The notes beneath the pieces are model-generated. The model saw nothing but the letters and a program-made list of their open reading frames with translations, did no database searches and was not told the DNA's origin. From JAKQIM01 sp029557965 (GTDB taxonomy: Bacteria > Chloroflexota > Anaerolineae > Anaerolineales > UBA4823): a stretch of 64,000 nt of DNA. The translations under genes and the position numbers were made by a program. Location of the stretch: positions 1 to 64,000 of the forward strand of contig DAOQUL010000003.1 in the NCBI GenBank assembly GCA_035341015.1, written 5' to 3'. This document shows positions 34,807 to 43,119 of the stretch, one piece after another (position 1 is the stretch's first letter; every line of letters begins with the position of its first letter).

Positions 34807-35673
34807 TCATTGGCCGGAGGGCGAAACCTGGGCACCGGGGGGGAAGGGGCCGGCGCTGCGTTCAAAAGAGAAGCCCGCCGCGCCGCGATGCCCGCCGCCG
34901 CCGAATTTTTCGGCAATCTGTGCCACATCCACTTGATCTGAATACAAGGTGACAAAGGTGATCACGTGCCCGTTTTGCGGAGCTTCGACATAGCAGTAGC
35001 CGATGGCGTACCCTAGCTGGCGGATATGCTGGCCCAGGTCGCCATCGCCGCGGCGGTTGATGACAAGGGTGTTGTGCCCTTCGAAGGTCACCGGGTAGCC
35101 ATAGCGGCTGACGGCGCGGCGCATCTCGCGCAGGCGGGCGGCCAATAAGAGCGTGCCTTGTGAAACCAGCGCCTGGACGGCCTGGGGGTCGTCATCTAGC
35201 AGGGGCTTCCAGAGGTCGTCGTTATCGGGGCGGGTTTCTTGCTGGTGCAGGCCCTCGTTAAAGGCGCCCGAATCGGGCTCAAGGTTGGCCCATACGTCCC
35301 GGTCTCCGACGAGGGTGATGGCGCGCGGCAGGGGCTGGGCGGGGAAGAAATAACGCCAGGCCAGCACACAGCCGGCGGCGCCAACCTGGCGTAAGCCGGG
35401 CCAGGGGGCGGCGCTGCCCGCCAGCTCATCCAGGGCCGATTGGTGATGGTCGATCCAGGTGAAGGTGCGGCCCTCAGCCAGGCGCAGCATATCTGGCTGC
35501 GAGAGGGAAAAGTCGACCATGAGGATGTGCTGAGCACGGTCGACCAGCTTCCAGGGGACGGGATCGCCGTAATTGATCTCGTGCAGCCTGACATCTGGCC
35601 CAAGGGCGCGGCGCACCACCGCAGCAGCGGCGCGCCCATCGGCGTCATTGTGATGAAAGCATAGGGTATTCAT
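34807..35673 (-). CDS. DHH family phosphoesterase
   Basis: A 288-aa cytoplasmic phosphoesterase. Metal-binding motifs HNDADGRAAAA (8-18), MVDFS, and WIDHHQS fit the DHH family; the C-terminal DHHA1 motif GGGGHRGAAGF is present. Known members hydrolyse oligoribonucleotides or cyclic dinucleotides (NrnA, GdpP), but this short form lacks PAS or membrane parts and the substrate cannot be fixed. Its ATG overlaps the TAA of the M50 protease gene (TAATG), so the two are translationally coupled. Confidence 0.87.
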   Translation of the reverse strand: MNTLCFHHNDADGRAAAAVVRRALGPDVRLHEINYGDPVPWKLVDRAQHILMVDFSLSQPDMLRLAEGRTFTWIDHHQSALDELAGSAAPWPGLRQVGAAGCVLAWRYFFPAQPLPRAITLVGDRDVWANLEPDSGAFNEGLHQQETRPDNDDLWKPLLDDDPQAVQALVSQGTLLLAARLREMRRAVSRYGYPVTFEGHNTLVINRRGDGDLGQHIRQLGYAIGYCYVEAPQNGHVITFVTLYSDQVDVAQIAEKFGGGGHRGAAGFSFERSAGPFPPGAQVSPSGQ

Positions 35674-36866
35674 TAGAACAAGGGTAACGAGACCAGGGGG
35701 ACGGGGGTGAAGACCAGGATGAAAACGATGATCCCCAGGATGGCAACGGCTTTGCGCCGGGCATCCAGGGTGGTGATCTGGTCAAGGGGCTCGGCATGGA
35801 AACGGCCAAAGGCAAAGATGAGAAAAGCCCACAGCCACCAGCCGTTCCACACCACGCCCAGGAGCACCAGGGCGCCCAGGATGATGGGTAAGATGCTGCG
35901 CATGCGTTTGCCGCCCAGCAGGACGTACAGGACGTGCCCACCGTCCAACTGCCCGGCCGGGATCAGGTTCAGGGCGGTGACCAGGAGCCCCGCCCAGCCG
36001 GCCCAGGCCACCGGGTGCAGGCTGACGTCATAACCGCCGGTGGGCAGGGGGGCGCCGGTGAAGAAATAGCGCAGCCAGTAGATGGCCGGCTGGAGGCCGG
36101 AATAACCTGCGGGCTGGGGCAGCATCTGCCCGTGGACGAGATACTTCAACAGCAGGTAGAGGATGGAGTTGCCCTCGAAGATCTGGCCTTCGGGCAGGGT
36201 GAGCGGAATCTGCTGCACGGGAGAGAGGGCCAGCCCAAGGATGAGCACCGGGATGGCAACCACCAGCCCGGCCAGGGGCCCGGCGATGCCGATATCCAGC
36301 AGGGTGCGGCGGTTTTTGGGCGGTTCTTTGAGCTGGATAAAGGCGCCCATGGTGCCAAAATAGCTGAAGGGGAAGGGGATGAAATAGGGCAGGGTGACGT
36401 CCGTCTTATGGTAGCGCCCCACCAGGTAGTGGCCGAATTCGTGGGCTGTCAGGATGGCCAATAGCGCCGCAGCAAAGGGCCAGCCGCTGAGCACAAAACG
36501 CAGGCCTTCAACCGGGTTGCTGGGCAGGGCCTGCGCGGGGCTGAAGAGGGCGCCGGTGAGCATGACGCTGAATACGGTGAGGATGAACAGGACTACGTTG
36601 ACCCATTTCTTGGATGGCTTGGTATGGACCACGCCTTCCACCAGGATGACAGCGTGGCGGCCCTCTTCCAGGCGGAAGAGGGGGGTGATCTCGAGAGGGC
36701 GCAGGGCCTGGGCCAGGTCGTCGTAGGCGGCGGGGGTGTCTTCGTTATAGATGCGCCCGCGGTAGCGGACGATGAAGCCCTGCTTTTGCTCGCCCCAGGT
36801 CACGTCTTCGATGCGCATGATGCGGCTGACGAGGGGGGTGAGTTGGTCGTTCTCAACCGGCAGCAT
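35673..36866 (-). CDS. Site-2-protease-type M50 membrane metalloprotease
   Basis: A 397-aa integral membrane zinc protease. HEFGH (142-146) supplies two zinc ligands and the catalytic Glu; LDGGH near the C-terminal third supplies the third ligand. Six or more membrane helices are visible, and the N-terminal 85 residues are a soluble domain. No PDZ domain is seen, unlike RseP. Members cleave membrane-embedded regulators. GGAG lies eight bases before the ATG. It is downstream of tRNA-Sec on the same strand and coupled to the DHH gene. Confidence 0.88.
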   Translation of the reverse strand: MLPVENDQLTPLVSRIMRIEDVTWGEQKQGFIVRYRGRIYNEDTPAAYDDLAQALRPLEITPLFRLEEGRHAVILVEGVVHTKPSKKWVNVVLFILTVFSVMLTGALFSPAQALPSNPVEGLRFVLSGWPFAAALLAILTAHEFGHYLVGRYHKTDVTLPYFIPFPFSYFGTMGAFIQLKEPPKNRRTLLDIGIAGPLAGLVVAIPVLILGLALSPVQQIPLTLPEGQIFEGNSILYLLLKYLVHGQMLPQPAGYSGLQPAIYWLRYFFTGAPLPTGGYDVSLHPVAWAGWAGLLVTALNLIPAGQLDGGHVLYVLLGGKRMRSILPIILGALVLLGVVWNGWWLWAFLIFAFGRFHAEPLDQITTLDARRKAVAILGIIVFILVFTPVPLVSLPLF

Positions 36867-36918
36867 TCTTTCTCCGTTCTACGCGGCGGGAGAAACCCCG
36901 CCTCTCTTAAAAATAAGG

Positions 36919-37012
36919 CGGGAGTGGATGGGGGTCGAACCCACCGCGGCCCGCAACGCGACCCGCCACCGGTTTTGAAGACCGGGGAGCCCACCGGGAC
37001 TCAACCACTCCC
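36919..37012 (-). tRNA. selC: tRNA-Sec (UCA)
   Basis: A 94-nt tRNA with anticodon TCA in the loop CTTCAAA. It has the bacterial Sec features: 8-bp acceptor stem (GGGAGTGG with CCACTCCC), a long variable arm (about GCGGGTCGCGTTGCGGGCCGC) and discriminator G. Followed on the minus strand by a GC-rich 6-bp hairpin (36885-36902) without U tract. Shows that the genome decodes some UGA as selenocysteine; selA, selB and selD are not in this window. Confidence 0.93.
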
Positions 37013-37115
37013 AAGAAGTGCGCTGGAATTATACCTTAAGATTGCTTCACCCGGCAAAAGCATCGGGTGAAGCAATGACAGAAGATGCTGACTTGAAACT
37101 GGGGGAATCCCCACC

Positions 37116-37144
37116 TTGACTCTTTATGGTGGTGGTGCTATATT
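37116..37144 (+). promoter_or_regulatory. Promoter of the SAM hydrolase gene
   Basis: TTGACT (37116-37121), 17-bp spacer, TATATT (37139-37144). Predicted start near 37151, giving a 60-nt leader. Confidence 0.8.
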
Positions 37145-37152
37145 CGAACGCA

Positions 37153-37210
37153 TTTGGGCAGCCGGAAGCCCAAACTGGACTAGACAGCTTTCGCGGCCAG
37201 GAGGCCGAAA
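37153..37210 (+). promoter_or_regulatory. Structured 5' leader of the SAM hydrolase gene
   Basis: Hairpin 1: 7 bp, 37153-37159 with 37168-37174. Hairpin 2: 37194-37198 with 37203-37207, placing the AGGAGG ribosome site (37199-37204) in its loop and 3' arm. Loop GGAA of hairpin 1 (37164-37167) can pair with TTTC (37189-37192), which would make an H-type pseudoknot. Possible small ligand-sensing element; no known riboswitch consensus was recognised. Confidence 0.4.
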
Positions 37211-38005
37211 ATGCGCGTCATCACCTTGATAACTGATTTTGGGCTCAAAGACGGTAACGTCGGCGTAATGAAAGGGGTCATCTGGGGGATTGCCCCGCGC
37301 GCCCAAATTGCAGATATCAGCCATTTGATCACCCCGCAAAATGTACCTGAGGCAGCCCTGGTCTTGCTGCGCTCGGCTCTTTACTTTCCTCCTGAGACCA
37401 TTCACCTTGTGGTGGTTGACCCCGGCGTGGGCACGGCGCGGCGCGCCATGGCGGCGCAGGTGGGGCCTTATTATTACGTGGGGCCAGATAACGGCACGCT
37501 GACCCTGTTATGGGAACGCGCCAGGCAGTTGAACTGGGCGTTGTCTTGCGTGCACCTGGATCAGAAGCAGTACTGGCTGCCAGAGGTGAGCCATGTGTTC
37601 CACGGGCGGGATATCTTTGCGCCGGTGGCGGCCCACCTGGCAAATGGAACAGCGTTAAGCGAGCTGGGGAGGCATTTTGACGATCCCGTGCTGCTGGACC
37701 TGCCGCCGCCGCAGCGCACTGCCCAGGGTTGGCGCGGCGAGGTGATCCATGTGGATCATTTTGGCAATCTTGCCACCAATATCCGGCTTGAGCACCTGGG
37801 GCAGGCAGAGAACGTGGTGCTGCGCCTGGCAGGTGTGGAAGTGGATGGATTGGTGCAAACGTTTGGGGATCGCCCGCCGGGCAGCCTGGTGGCTTTGTAT
37901 GGCAGCACGGGCAGCCTGCTGGTCTGCATGGTCAATGGGAATGCGGCAGAACATTTGCGGGCGGGCCCGGGTGCGGTGGTAGAAGTGATCCTACAAAAGA
38001 CATAA
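37211..38005 (+). CDS. SAM hydrolase (S-adenosyl-L-methionine hydroxide adenosyltransferase, DUF62)
   Basis: A 264-aa cytoplasmic enzyme of the fluorinase/chlorinase/duf62 superfamily, which splits SAM to adenosine and methionine. The opening ITLITDFGLKDGNVGVMKG, the motif HLVVVDPGVGT and the segment GPDNGTL match the family; the C-terminal domain has VIHVDHFGNLATNI. The insertion loop typical of halogenating members is not seen, so hydrolysis is the likely activity. AGGAGG lies six bases before ATG 37211. Divergent from tRNA-Sec and 44 bp before glnA. Confidence 0.9.
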   Translation: MRVITLITDFGLKDGNVGVMKGVIWGIAPRAQIADISHLITPQNVPEAALVLLRSALYFPPETIHLVVVDPGVGTARRAMAAQVGPYYYVGPDNGTLTLLWERARQLNWALSCVHLDQKQYWLPEVSHVFHGRDIFAPVAAHLANGTALSELGRHFDDPVLLDLPPPQRTAQGWRGEVIHVDHFGNLATNIRLEHLGQAENVVLRLAGVEVDGLVQTFGDRPPGSLVALYGSTGSLLVCMVNGNAAEHLRAGPGAVVEVILQKT

Positions 38006-38049
38006 CGACCAAGGTCGTTTCAGATTGAGATTAGATAAGGAGAATGAAA

Positions 38050-39387
38050 ATGGATAAGAAAGCTTTGTTGGCGCGAGTGAAAGAAGACGGCGTTAAGTTC
38101 ATTTCGCTACAGTTTACCGATGTCACCGGAACGGTCAAAAGCCTGGATATCCCCCTGGAACGGCTGGAAACAGCCCTGGACGATGGGATCTGGTTCGATG
38201 GCTCGTCGGTGGAAGGGTTCGCCCGCATCCAGGAAAGCGATATGCGCCTGGTATTGGATATGAACACCTATGCTGTGCTGCCCTGGACGCCGGCTGAGAT
38301 GCGCCGGGCGCGCATCTTCTGCGATATCTACCAGACAGATACCCAGCCTTTCCTGGGTGATCCGCGCGGGACGCTCAAGCGCATGCTGCAGCGGGTAAGC
38401 GAACGCGGCTGGAAGTTCAACGTGGGGCCGGAACCGGAATTCTTCTTGTTCCGCCGCAACGGGCCCGATAGTGTTCACCCGGTGCCGCACGATATTGGCA
38501 GTTACTTCGATTTCTCGGCCAATGACGACGCGGTGCGGGTGCGCACCGAGCTGATGGATGCCCTGGCGAGCATGGGTCTGGAAGTGGAGATGGGCCATCA
38601 CGAGGTGGCGATCGGGCAGCACGAGATCGACTTCCGCTTCGATGATGCCCTGCGCACGGCAGACAATGTGCTCACCTTGAAGTACACCGTCAAGGCCATT
38701 GCGGCGCAGCACGGGCTGATCGCGTCTTTCATGCCCAAGCCGATCTTCGGCATCAACGGTTCTGGTATGCACTGCCACCAATCCCTGTTCGATGCCCAGG
38801 GCAAGAATTTGTTCCACGACGCCAAAGACGAGTTCTTGCTTTCGCCGGTGGCGTATCAATTCATTGCCGGTCAACTGCAGCATGCCCGGGCGCTTTCGGC
38901 GGTGGTAGCGCCCTCGGTGAATTCGTACAAGCGCCTGGTGCCGGGTTACGAGGCGCCGGTCTACATTGGCTGGGCGCAGGTCAACCGTTCGGCCTTGATC
39001 CGCATCCCGCGCGGCGGGCCCGCCCGCGAGAAGGCCACTCGGGCCGAGCTGCGCTGCCCGGATCCGGCGGCCAACCCGTACCTGGCCTTTGCGGCTATGC
39101 TGGGGGCGGCCCTGGATGGGATCGACCGCAAGCTGGAATGCCCCAAGCCGTTGAACAACATCAACGTCTATCACCTGACCCCGGTGGAGCGGCAGGCACT
39201 GGGCGTGACCGAGCTGCCCGGTTCTTTGGCTGAGGCGCTGCGCGAGCTGGATAAGGATGAGGTGCTCAAAGAGGCTTTGGGGCCGGTGGTTTACGAGGCC
39301 TTCCAGCGCGCCAAGTGGGCCGAGGTGGAAGAATCCCGCATGCGGGTGACGGATTGGGAATTGGAACGCTATCTCGAGACGATCTAA
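38050..39387 (+). CDS. glnA: Type I glutamine synthetase
   Basis: A 445-aa cytoplasmic enzyme that makes glutamine from glutamate, ammonia and ATP. Motifs: FDGSSVEGF (substrate side), the metal-site segment GPEPEFFLF, MGHHEVAIGQHEIDF, the ATP-site KPIFGINGSGMHCHQS, and RIPRGGPAREKATRAELRCPDPAANPY. Length and the C-terminal form without the NLYDLPP adenylylation site fit the GSI-alpha type. ATG 38050 is preferred to 38044 because AAGGAG (38037-38042) then has normal spacing. A palindrome ACGACC-AA-GGTCGT (38007-38020) lies in the gap after the SAM hydrolase gene. No nitrogen regulator is nearby. Confidence 0.95.
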   Translation: MDKKALLARVKEDGVKFISLQFTDVTGTVKSLDIPLERLETALDDGIWFDGSSVEGFARIQESDMRLVLDMNTYAVLPWTPAEMRRARIFCDIYQTDTQPFLGDPRGTLKRMLQRVSERGWKFNVGPEPEFFLFRRNGPDSVHPVPHDIGSYFDFSANDDAVRVRTELMDALASMGLEVEMGHHEVAIGQHEIDFRFDDALRTADNVLTLKYTVKAIAAQHGLIASFMPKPIFGINGSGMHCHQSLFDAQGKNLFHDAKDEFLLSPVAYQFIAGQLQHARALSAVVAPSVNSYKRLVPGYEAPVYIGWAQVNRSALIRIPRGGPAREKATRAELRCPDPAANPYLAFAAMLGAALDGIDRKLECPKPLNNINVYHLTPVERQALGVTELPGSLAEALRELDKDEVLKEALGPVVYEAFQRAKWAEVEESRMRVTDWELERYLETI

Positions 39388-39426
39388 GCGTATTGGGAAT
39401 CAGTAAGGCCGCGCAAGCGGCGCGAG

Positions 39427-39458
39427 AAGTGCGAAGGCGGGGGGCTTTCGCACTTTTT
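39427..39458 (+). terminator. Intrinsic terminator of glnA
   Basis: Nine-base stem AAGTGCGAA (39427-39435) with TTCGCACTT (39447-39455), GC-rich loop, and a T run to 39458. Confidence 0.88.
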
Positions 39459-39470
39459 GTTATGCAGGGT

Positions 39471-39543
39471 TGTAATGCATAATGCAAGGGCGCGAAGAAG
39501 GGTGTACGCTGAAATGTAATGCAGAAGCTTAACGCAAGGGCGC
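39471..39543. repeat. Imperfect duplicated intergenic unit
   Basis: TGTAATGCA occurs at 39471-39479 and 39515-39523, and GCAAGGGCGC at 39484-39493 and 39534-39543: two diverged copies about 45-50 nt apart in the glnA-ridA gap. The gap (39388-39669) otherwise holds only the glnA terminator and A/T-rich sequence. Confidence 0.45.
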
Positions 39544-39669
39544 AAAGGGCTCATGGTAGAATTTGGTTGAGTTTGGATAATGCCAGATCGTTTCTGTTTG
39601 CCGCACCCGCCTTCTGTCAGGCTATAGATGGGCCCGCAATCGATGTTTGATATGGGATTGAGAAATACT

Positions 39670-40065
39670 ATGGATATTAAAATAGAGACTTACACACCAC
39701 CCAATACACCACAACCTATTGGACCTTACAGTCATATCACAAAGGTCGGTCAATTCATCACTATTGGCGGAACTGCTGGGGTTGACCCAGCTACTGGCCA
39801 GCTTGCCGGAGCAGATATCTACTCCCAAACAAAGCAAATCCTGGAGTCATTTCAAGTAATGTTGCAGTATGTGAACTCGGGTTTAGATCATATTCTCCAC
39901 GTAAACATTTTCTTGCAGGACATGCGGGATTTCGAGGAGATGAACCGTGCCTATATTGATATGATGGGAGAGCATCGCCCTGCACGAACTGTGATTGGAG
40001 TCAATGAACTCCCGAAACCGGGTGTTCTCCTTACGATGAATCTGACAGCAGTAATCAAAGGATAG
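39670..40065 (+). CDS. ridA: RidA family enamine/imine deaminase
   Basis: A 131-aa protein of the YjgF/YER057c/UK114 family, which hydrolyses reactive enamines made by PLP enzymes. The family pattern is present: QPIGPYSHITKVGQFITIGGTAG, ILHVNIFLQDMRDFEEMN, and RPARTVIGVNELP with the substrate-binding Arg. ATG 39670 gives the usual length; upstream ATGs at 39628 and 39643 are possible, and no good SD is present for any. The gene is clearly richer in A+T than its neighbours, which suggests recent acquisition. Confidence 0.85.
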   Translation: MDIKIETYTPPNTPQPIGPYSHITKVGQFITIGGTAGVDPATGQLAGADIYSQTKQILESFQVMLQYVNSGLDHILHVNIFLQDMRDFEEMNRAYIDMMGEHRPARTVIGVNELPKPGVLLTMNLTAVIKG

Positions 40066-40084
40066 TGCTTTCGGTAAGTTACGA

Positions 40085-40251
40085 TTAGCCTATCCCTTCA
40101 CCTCTGACAGCAAAGATGCCACCGAGAATGTCATCACCCCCAGGTTGTGCCCGGCTATCCGTTTACGCCTCAGGGCCAGATGCGCATGCTGGCAGATGTG
40201 ATGCGCATGGCGCGTAGTGTGCCAAACGGGCGCTGCCTGGGCGTCTTCTGA
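40085..40251 (+). pseudogene. Fragment of a GH53 arabinogalactan endo-beta-1,4-galactanase gene
   Basis: Reading from 40088 gives AYPFTSDSKDATENVITP, and then in another frame from 40142 QVVPGYPFTPQGQMRMLADV followed by a Val-Pro-Asn-Gly segment and LGVF before TGA. Together these match the C-terminal part of GH53 galactanases (YPFT, GYPxTPxGQ, PxGxxLGVFYWEP). The frame changes at a run of five C (40137-40141), and the WEP block is missing. It is a decayed remnant with no start or remaining domain. Confidence 0.65.
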
Positions 40252-40298
40252 CTGTTCAAGCGGCCTTAATCGTCTTTCTATTCACGTGCAAATTGAGC

Positions 40299-41132
40299 TC
40301 AAGGTAATAAACCCAGGCCCTGGAGAATATCCAGGGCGATTTGTTTTGCTTCAACGCCGGTTGTCTTCTCGCCAGCGCTTCCGATGTTCATGGCGAAGAA
40401 GTAGACGTTGTCATTTTTCTCTACATAACCGATAAACCAACTGATGGATACCCCATCCACTTCTCCTGAGCCGGTCTTCCCGCTCAATTGGTAGGCATCT
40501 GTGGTTTCCAACAGCAGGATTTCCTTGACGATGCTCATCGACCGCTCAGAGAAAGGCAGTTCATCCTGGTACAGGCGCTGCAGCAGCTCAATCTGCTCAT
40601 CGGCAGAGATCCTTAACCCGCCTGCCAGCCAAAACAGGTCGGCCGGGCCGGAGATATCCTGGTTCCCATAGCCCATCAGGTCTATATAATATTGTTCCTT
40701 CTCAATGCCCACCCGCCGGGCCAGCTCCTGGTAATACCAGACGACAGAATTCTGGATGGCCGTCTTCAGCGAATGATCTTGATTCCATGCTGGGGTGTCA
40801 TATGCTGTGCCATCCCATTCGATGACGTAGTTTTCATCAGGGATAACGCCGGTTTCCAGCCCAATCAACGAATTGATGATCTTGTACGTGGAAGCAGGCA
40901 GGAATCTTTCGGCGCACCGGTCGGGGTTATAACGGAGGTACTGCTTATCGTTGCGGTTGTACAGTACAAATGCACCTGTGAAACCACGAAAATAGGATTC
41001 TAGCTCTGGCTTCAATTCCACACCCGGCGTGATGGTTGGCTGTGAAGTTGGCGTGAAAGAAGCTTTGGCACAGCCGGCCAAAAGCGTGCCCGCCAGAATG
41101 AGGCTGATCCAGAAACGTATTTGAGTATTCAT
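40299..41132 (-). CDS. Class D beta-lactamase-like lipoprotein
   Basis: A 277-aa exported serine hydrolase with a lipoprotein signal ending LLAGC (Cys21). Class D landmarks are in order: Ser81-Thr-Tyr-Lys84 with the active serine, Ser129-Val-Val131, Tyr155-Gly-Asn157, a Trp at 168, and Lys219-Thr-Gly221. This set is that of OXA-type enzymes and of BlaR/MecR sensor domains; the lack of membrane helices favours a beta-lactamase or penicillin-binding role. Resistance cannot be inferred from sequence alone. It lies 12 bp downstream of the biotin carrier gene and may share its transcript. Confidence 0.88.
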   Translation of the reverse strand: MNTQIRFWISLILAGTLLAGCAKASFTPTSQPTITPGVELKPELESYFRGFTGAFVLYNRNDKQYLRYNPDRCAERFLPASTYKIINSLIGLETGVIPDENYVIEWDGTAYDTPAWNQDHSLKTAIQNSVVWYYQELARRVGIEKEQYYIDLMGYGNQDISGPADLFWLAGGLRISADEQIELLQRLYQDELPFSERSMSIVKEILLLETTDAYQLSGKTGSGEVDGVSISWFIGYVEKNDNVYFFAMNIGSAGEKTTGVEAKQIALDILQGLGLLP

Positions 41133-41144
41133 CTTGCTAAGCGA

Positions 41145-41618
41145 TCACTCAATAATCGCCAGAACCTGGCGCATTTCGACGGTATCACCTTTCTTGACGG
41201 TGATTTCTTTGATCACGCCTGACTTCTTGGCATGCAGCTCATTTTGCATCTTCATGGCTTCCAAGACGATGACCACGTCGCCGGCCTGAACCGGGTCTCC
41301 TACTTCCTTGTTGACCTTGATGATCAGGCCAGGCATGACGGCGGTAATGGCCCCGGCCTCATCCGCGGCAGCCGCGGCGGCCTTGCGCGCCCTGGTGGGT
41401 TTAGGTTCTTCCAGCCCATAGGTCTCAATCTTGTAGGCGATCCCGTCCACGGTGGCTGCATCGCCGCGCACTTCCACCTGGTGTGGGTTACCTCCCACAT
41501 TGATGGCGGTACCGCTGAGACCCCACGGGAACTCCTGGCCATTGACCAGGATCAGCTCGCCCTTGCGCTCGATCTCATAGGGCACGCCTTCCAAAGTTAG
41601 CTTGAATTTGTTGATCAT
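41145..41618 (-). CDS. Biotin carboxyl carrier protein (1.3S-like)
   Basis: A 157-aa carrier. The C-terminal 70 residues form a biotinyl domain with EAMKMQN and the biotinylated Lys123; an Ala-rich linker (about 77-90) precedes it; the N-terminal 70 residues form a small beta domain. Start overlaps the stop of the carboxyltransferase gene as ATGA. It shuttles carboxyl groups between the 12S-like and 5S-like subunits encoded in the same operon. Confidence 0.9.
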   Translation of the reverse strand: MINKFKLTLEGVPYEIERKGELILVNGQEFPWGLSGTAINVGGNPHQVEVRGDAATVDGIAYKIETYGLEEPKPTRARKAAAAAADEAGAITAVMPGLIIKVNKEVGDPVQAGDVVIVLEAMKMQNELHAKKSGVIKEITVKKGDTVEMRQVLAIIE

Positions 41619-43114
41619 CGCCAGCCTCCCTGTCCGAACCGGCGGCCTGAAATCTTCCAGGGTGAGACACCAACCGCCGGCCCGGCAGCCGCCTTGATGG
41701 CTTTGAGGGTTTCCTTTTCTTCTTGCTGCTTAAAGATAGCCACTGCGATTGCCGCGGCGGTTTCTTCCTTCCCGCCGAGGCCCTTGGCTCGTCGTTCAAG
41801 GAAGGGCCGCGCGATCTGCGGGAACAGGGCATAGGAGATGACATCCTCCTCGGATTTCGCCAGCTCGCCGATTTCATTCTTGGCCTTTTCCCAGCCCGGG
41901 CTGAGCATATCGGCTGGCCGGCAGGTGATGGGCTGTTCATCGCCGATGGCCTTACGTTGGACTTCGGGATCGATGGGCGCAGGCGCCTTGCCATAGTAAC
42001 CGCGAATGTATTGTTTGACTTCCTCAGGGATGACCTTATAACGCTCACCCATCAGCACATTGAAGGTGGCCTGGGTGCCCACGATCTGGCTGGAGGGTGT
42101 GACCAGAGGGGGATAGCCCAGCTCTTTACGCACGCGCGGGATTTCATCCAGCACGTCATAGTATTTATCCATCGCATTTTGCTGGCGCAGTTGGCTTACC
42201 AGGTTCGAGAGCATGCCGCCCGGCACCTGGAACTGGAGCACATTCACATCCACCGCGGCCACGCCAGCCTCGAAAGCCGCATATTTTTTGCGGATATCGG
42301 TCATGCTGCGCGAGATTTCTGCCAGCGCGCCCAGGTCAAGCCCGGTATCGTATTCGGTTCCCTTGAGAATAGCCACCAGCGTTTCGGTGGGGGGCTGGGA
42401 GGTGGAGAGGGACATGGATGAGATGGCGGTGTCGATCACATCCACGCCGGCTTCCACGGCTTTGAGCAATACGGCTGTGCCCATACCGCTGGTGTAGTGG
42501 GTGTGCAACTGCACCGGCAGGCCCACTTCTTTCTTGAGCGCTGCCACCAGCTCATAGGCCGCGTACGGGGTGATCAACCCGGCCATATCCTTGATGCAGA
42601 TCGAATCGGCTCCCAGGTTGGCCAGGTCTTTCCCCATCTGGACGAAAGTCGAGATCTCGTGTACCGGGCTGATGGTGTAACTGATGGCGCCTTGCACATG
42701 CCCGCCAACCTGCTTGGCATATTTCATGGCTGGCGCCATATTGCGCAGATCATTCAGCGCATCAAAGATGCGGAACACATCCAGTCCATTGCGCCGCGTG
42801 GCGGCGATGAAGTGCTCCAGAATATCGTCGGGGTAGTGTTTGTACCCAACCACATTCTGCCCGCGCAGCAGCATTTGCAGGCGTGTGTTGGGCATCAGCT
42901 TGCGCAGGGTGCGCAGGCGTTCCCAGGGGTCTTCGCCCAAGAAACGCATGGCGCTGTCGAAGGTGGCCCCGCCCCAGACCTCTGCTGACCAGTAGCCAAT
43001 CTTATCCATTTGCTGGGCAATACGGGTCATATCTTCGGTGCGCATGCGTGTGGCAAGCAGGGACTGGTGGGCATCGCGCAAGATCGTATCGCAAATCATT
43101 ACTTTATTGGGCAT
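41615..43114 (-). CDS. Carboxyltransferase, pyruvate/oxaloacetate type (transcarboxylase 5S / OadA / PycB)
   Basis: A 499-aa TIM-barrel carboxyltransferase. Motifs: DTILRDAHQS (metal and catalytic Asp/His), the carbamylated-type Lys175 in CIKDMAG, and metal ligands His204 and His206 in LHTHYTSG. It would move carboxyl between biotin and pyruvate/oxaloacetate. The usual C-terminal biotin domain is split off as the next gene. No biotin carboxylase and no membrane beta subunit (OadB) lie nearby, so transcarboxylase is favoured over pyruvate carboxylase or sodium-pumping decarboxylase. Confidence 0.87.
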   Translation of the reverse strand: MPNKVMICDTILRDAHQSLLATRMRTEDMTRIAQQMDKIGYWSAEVWGGATFDSAMRFLGEDPWERLRTLRKLMPNTRLQMLLRGQNVVGYKHYPDDILEHFIAATRRNGLDVFRIFDALNDLRNMAPAMKYAKQVGGHVQGAISYTISPVHEISTFVQMGKDLANLGADSICIKDMAGLITPYAAYELVAALKKEVGLPVQLHTHYTSGMGTAVLLKAVEAGVDVIDTAISSMSLSTSQPPTETLVAILKGTEYDTGLDLGALAEISRSMTDIRKKYAAFEAGVAAVDVNVLQFQVPGGMLSNLVSQLRQQNAMDKYYDVLDEIPRVRKELGYPPLVTPSSQIVGTQATFNVLMGERYKVIPEEVKQYIRGYYGKAPAPIDPEVQRKAIGDEQPITCRPADMLSPGWEKAKNEIGELAKSEEDVISYALFPQIARPFLERRAKGLGGKEETAAAIAVAIFKQQEEKETLKAIKAAAGPAVGVSPWKISGRRFGQGGWR

Positions 43115-43119
43115 GGCGA

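Noticed and set aside
40249..40251. TGA in the GH53 fragment as a possible selenocysteine codon
   Set aside because: Downstream codons do not continue the family sequence (no YWEP block) and a frameshift is already present, so it is decay and not recoding.
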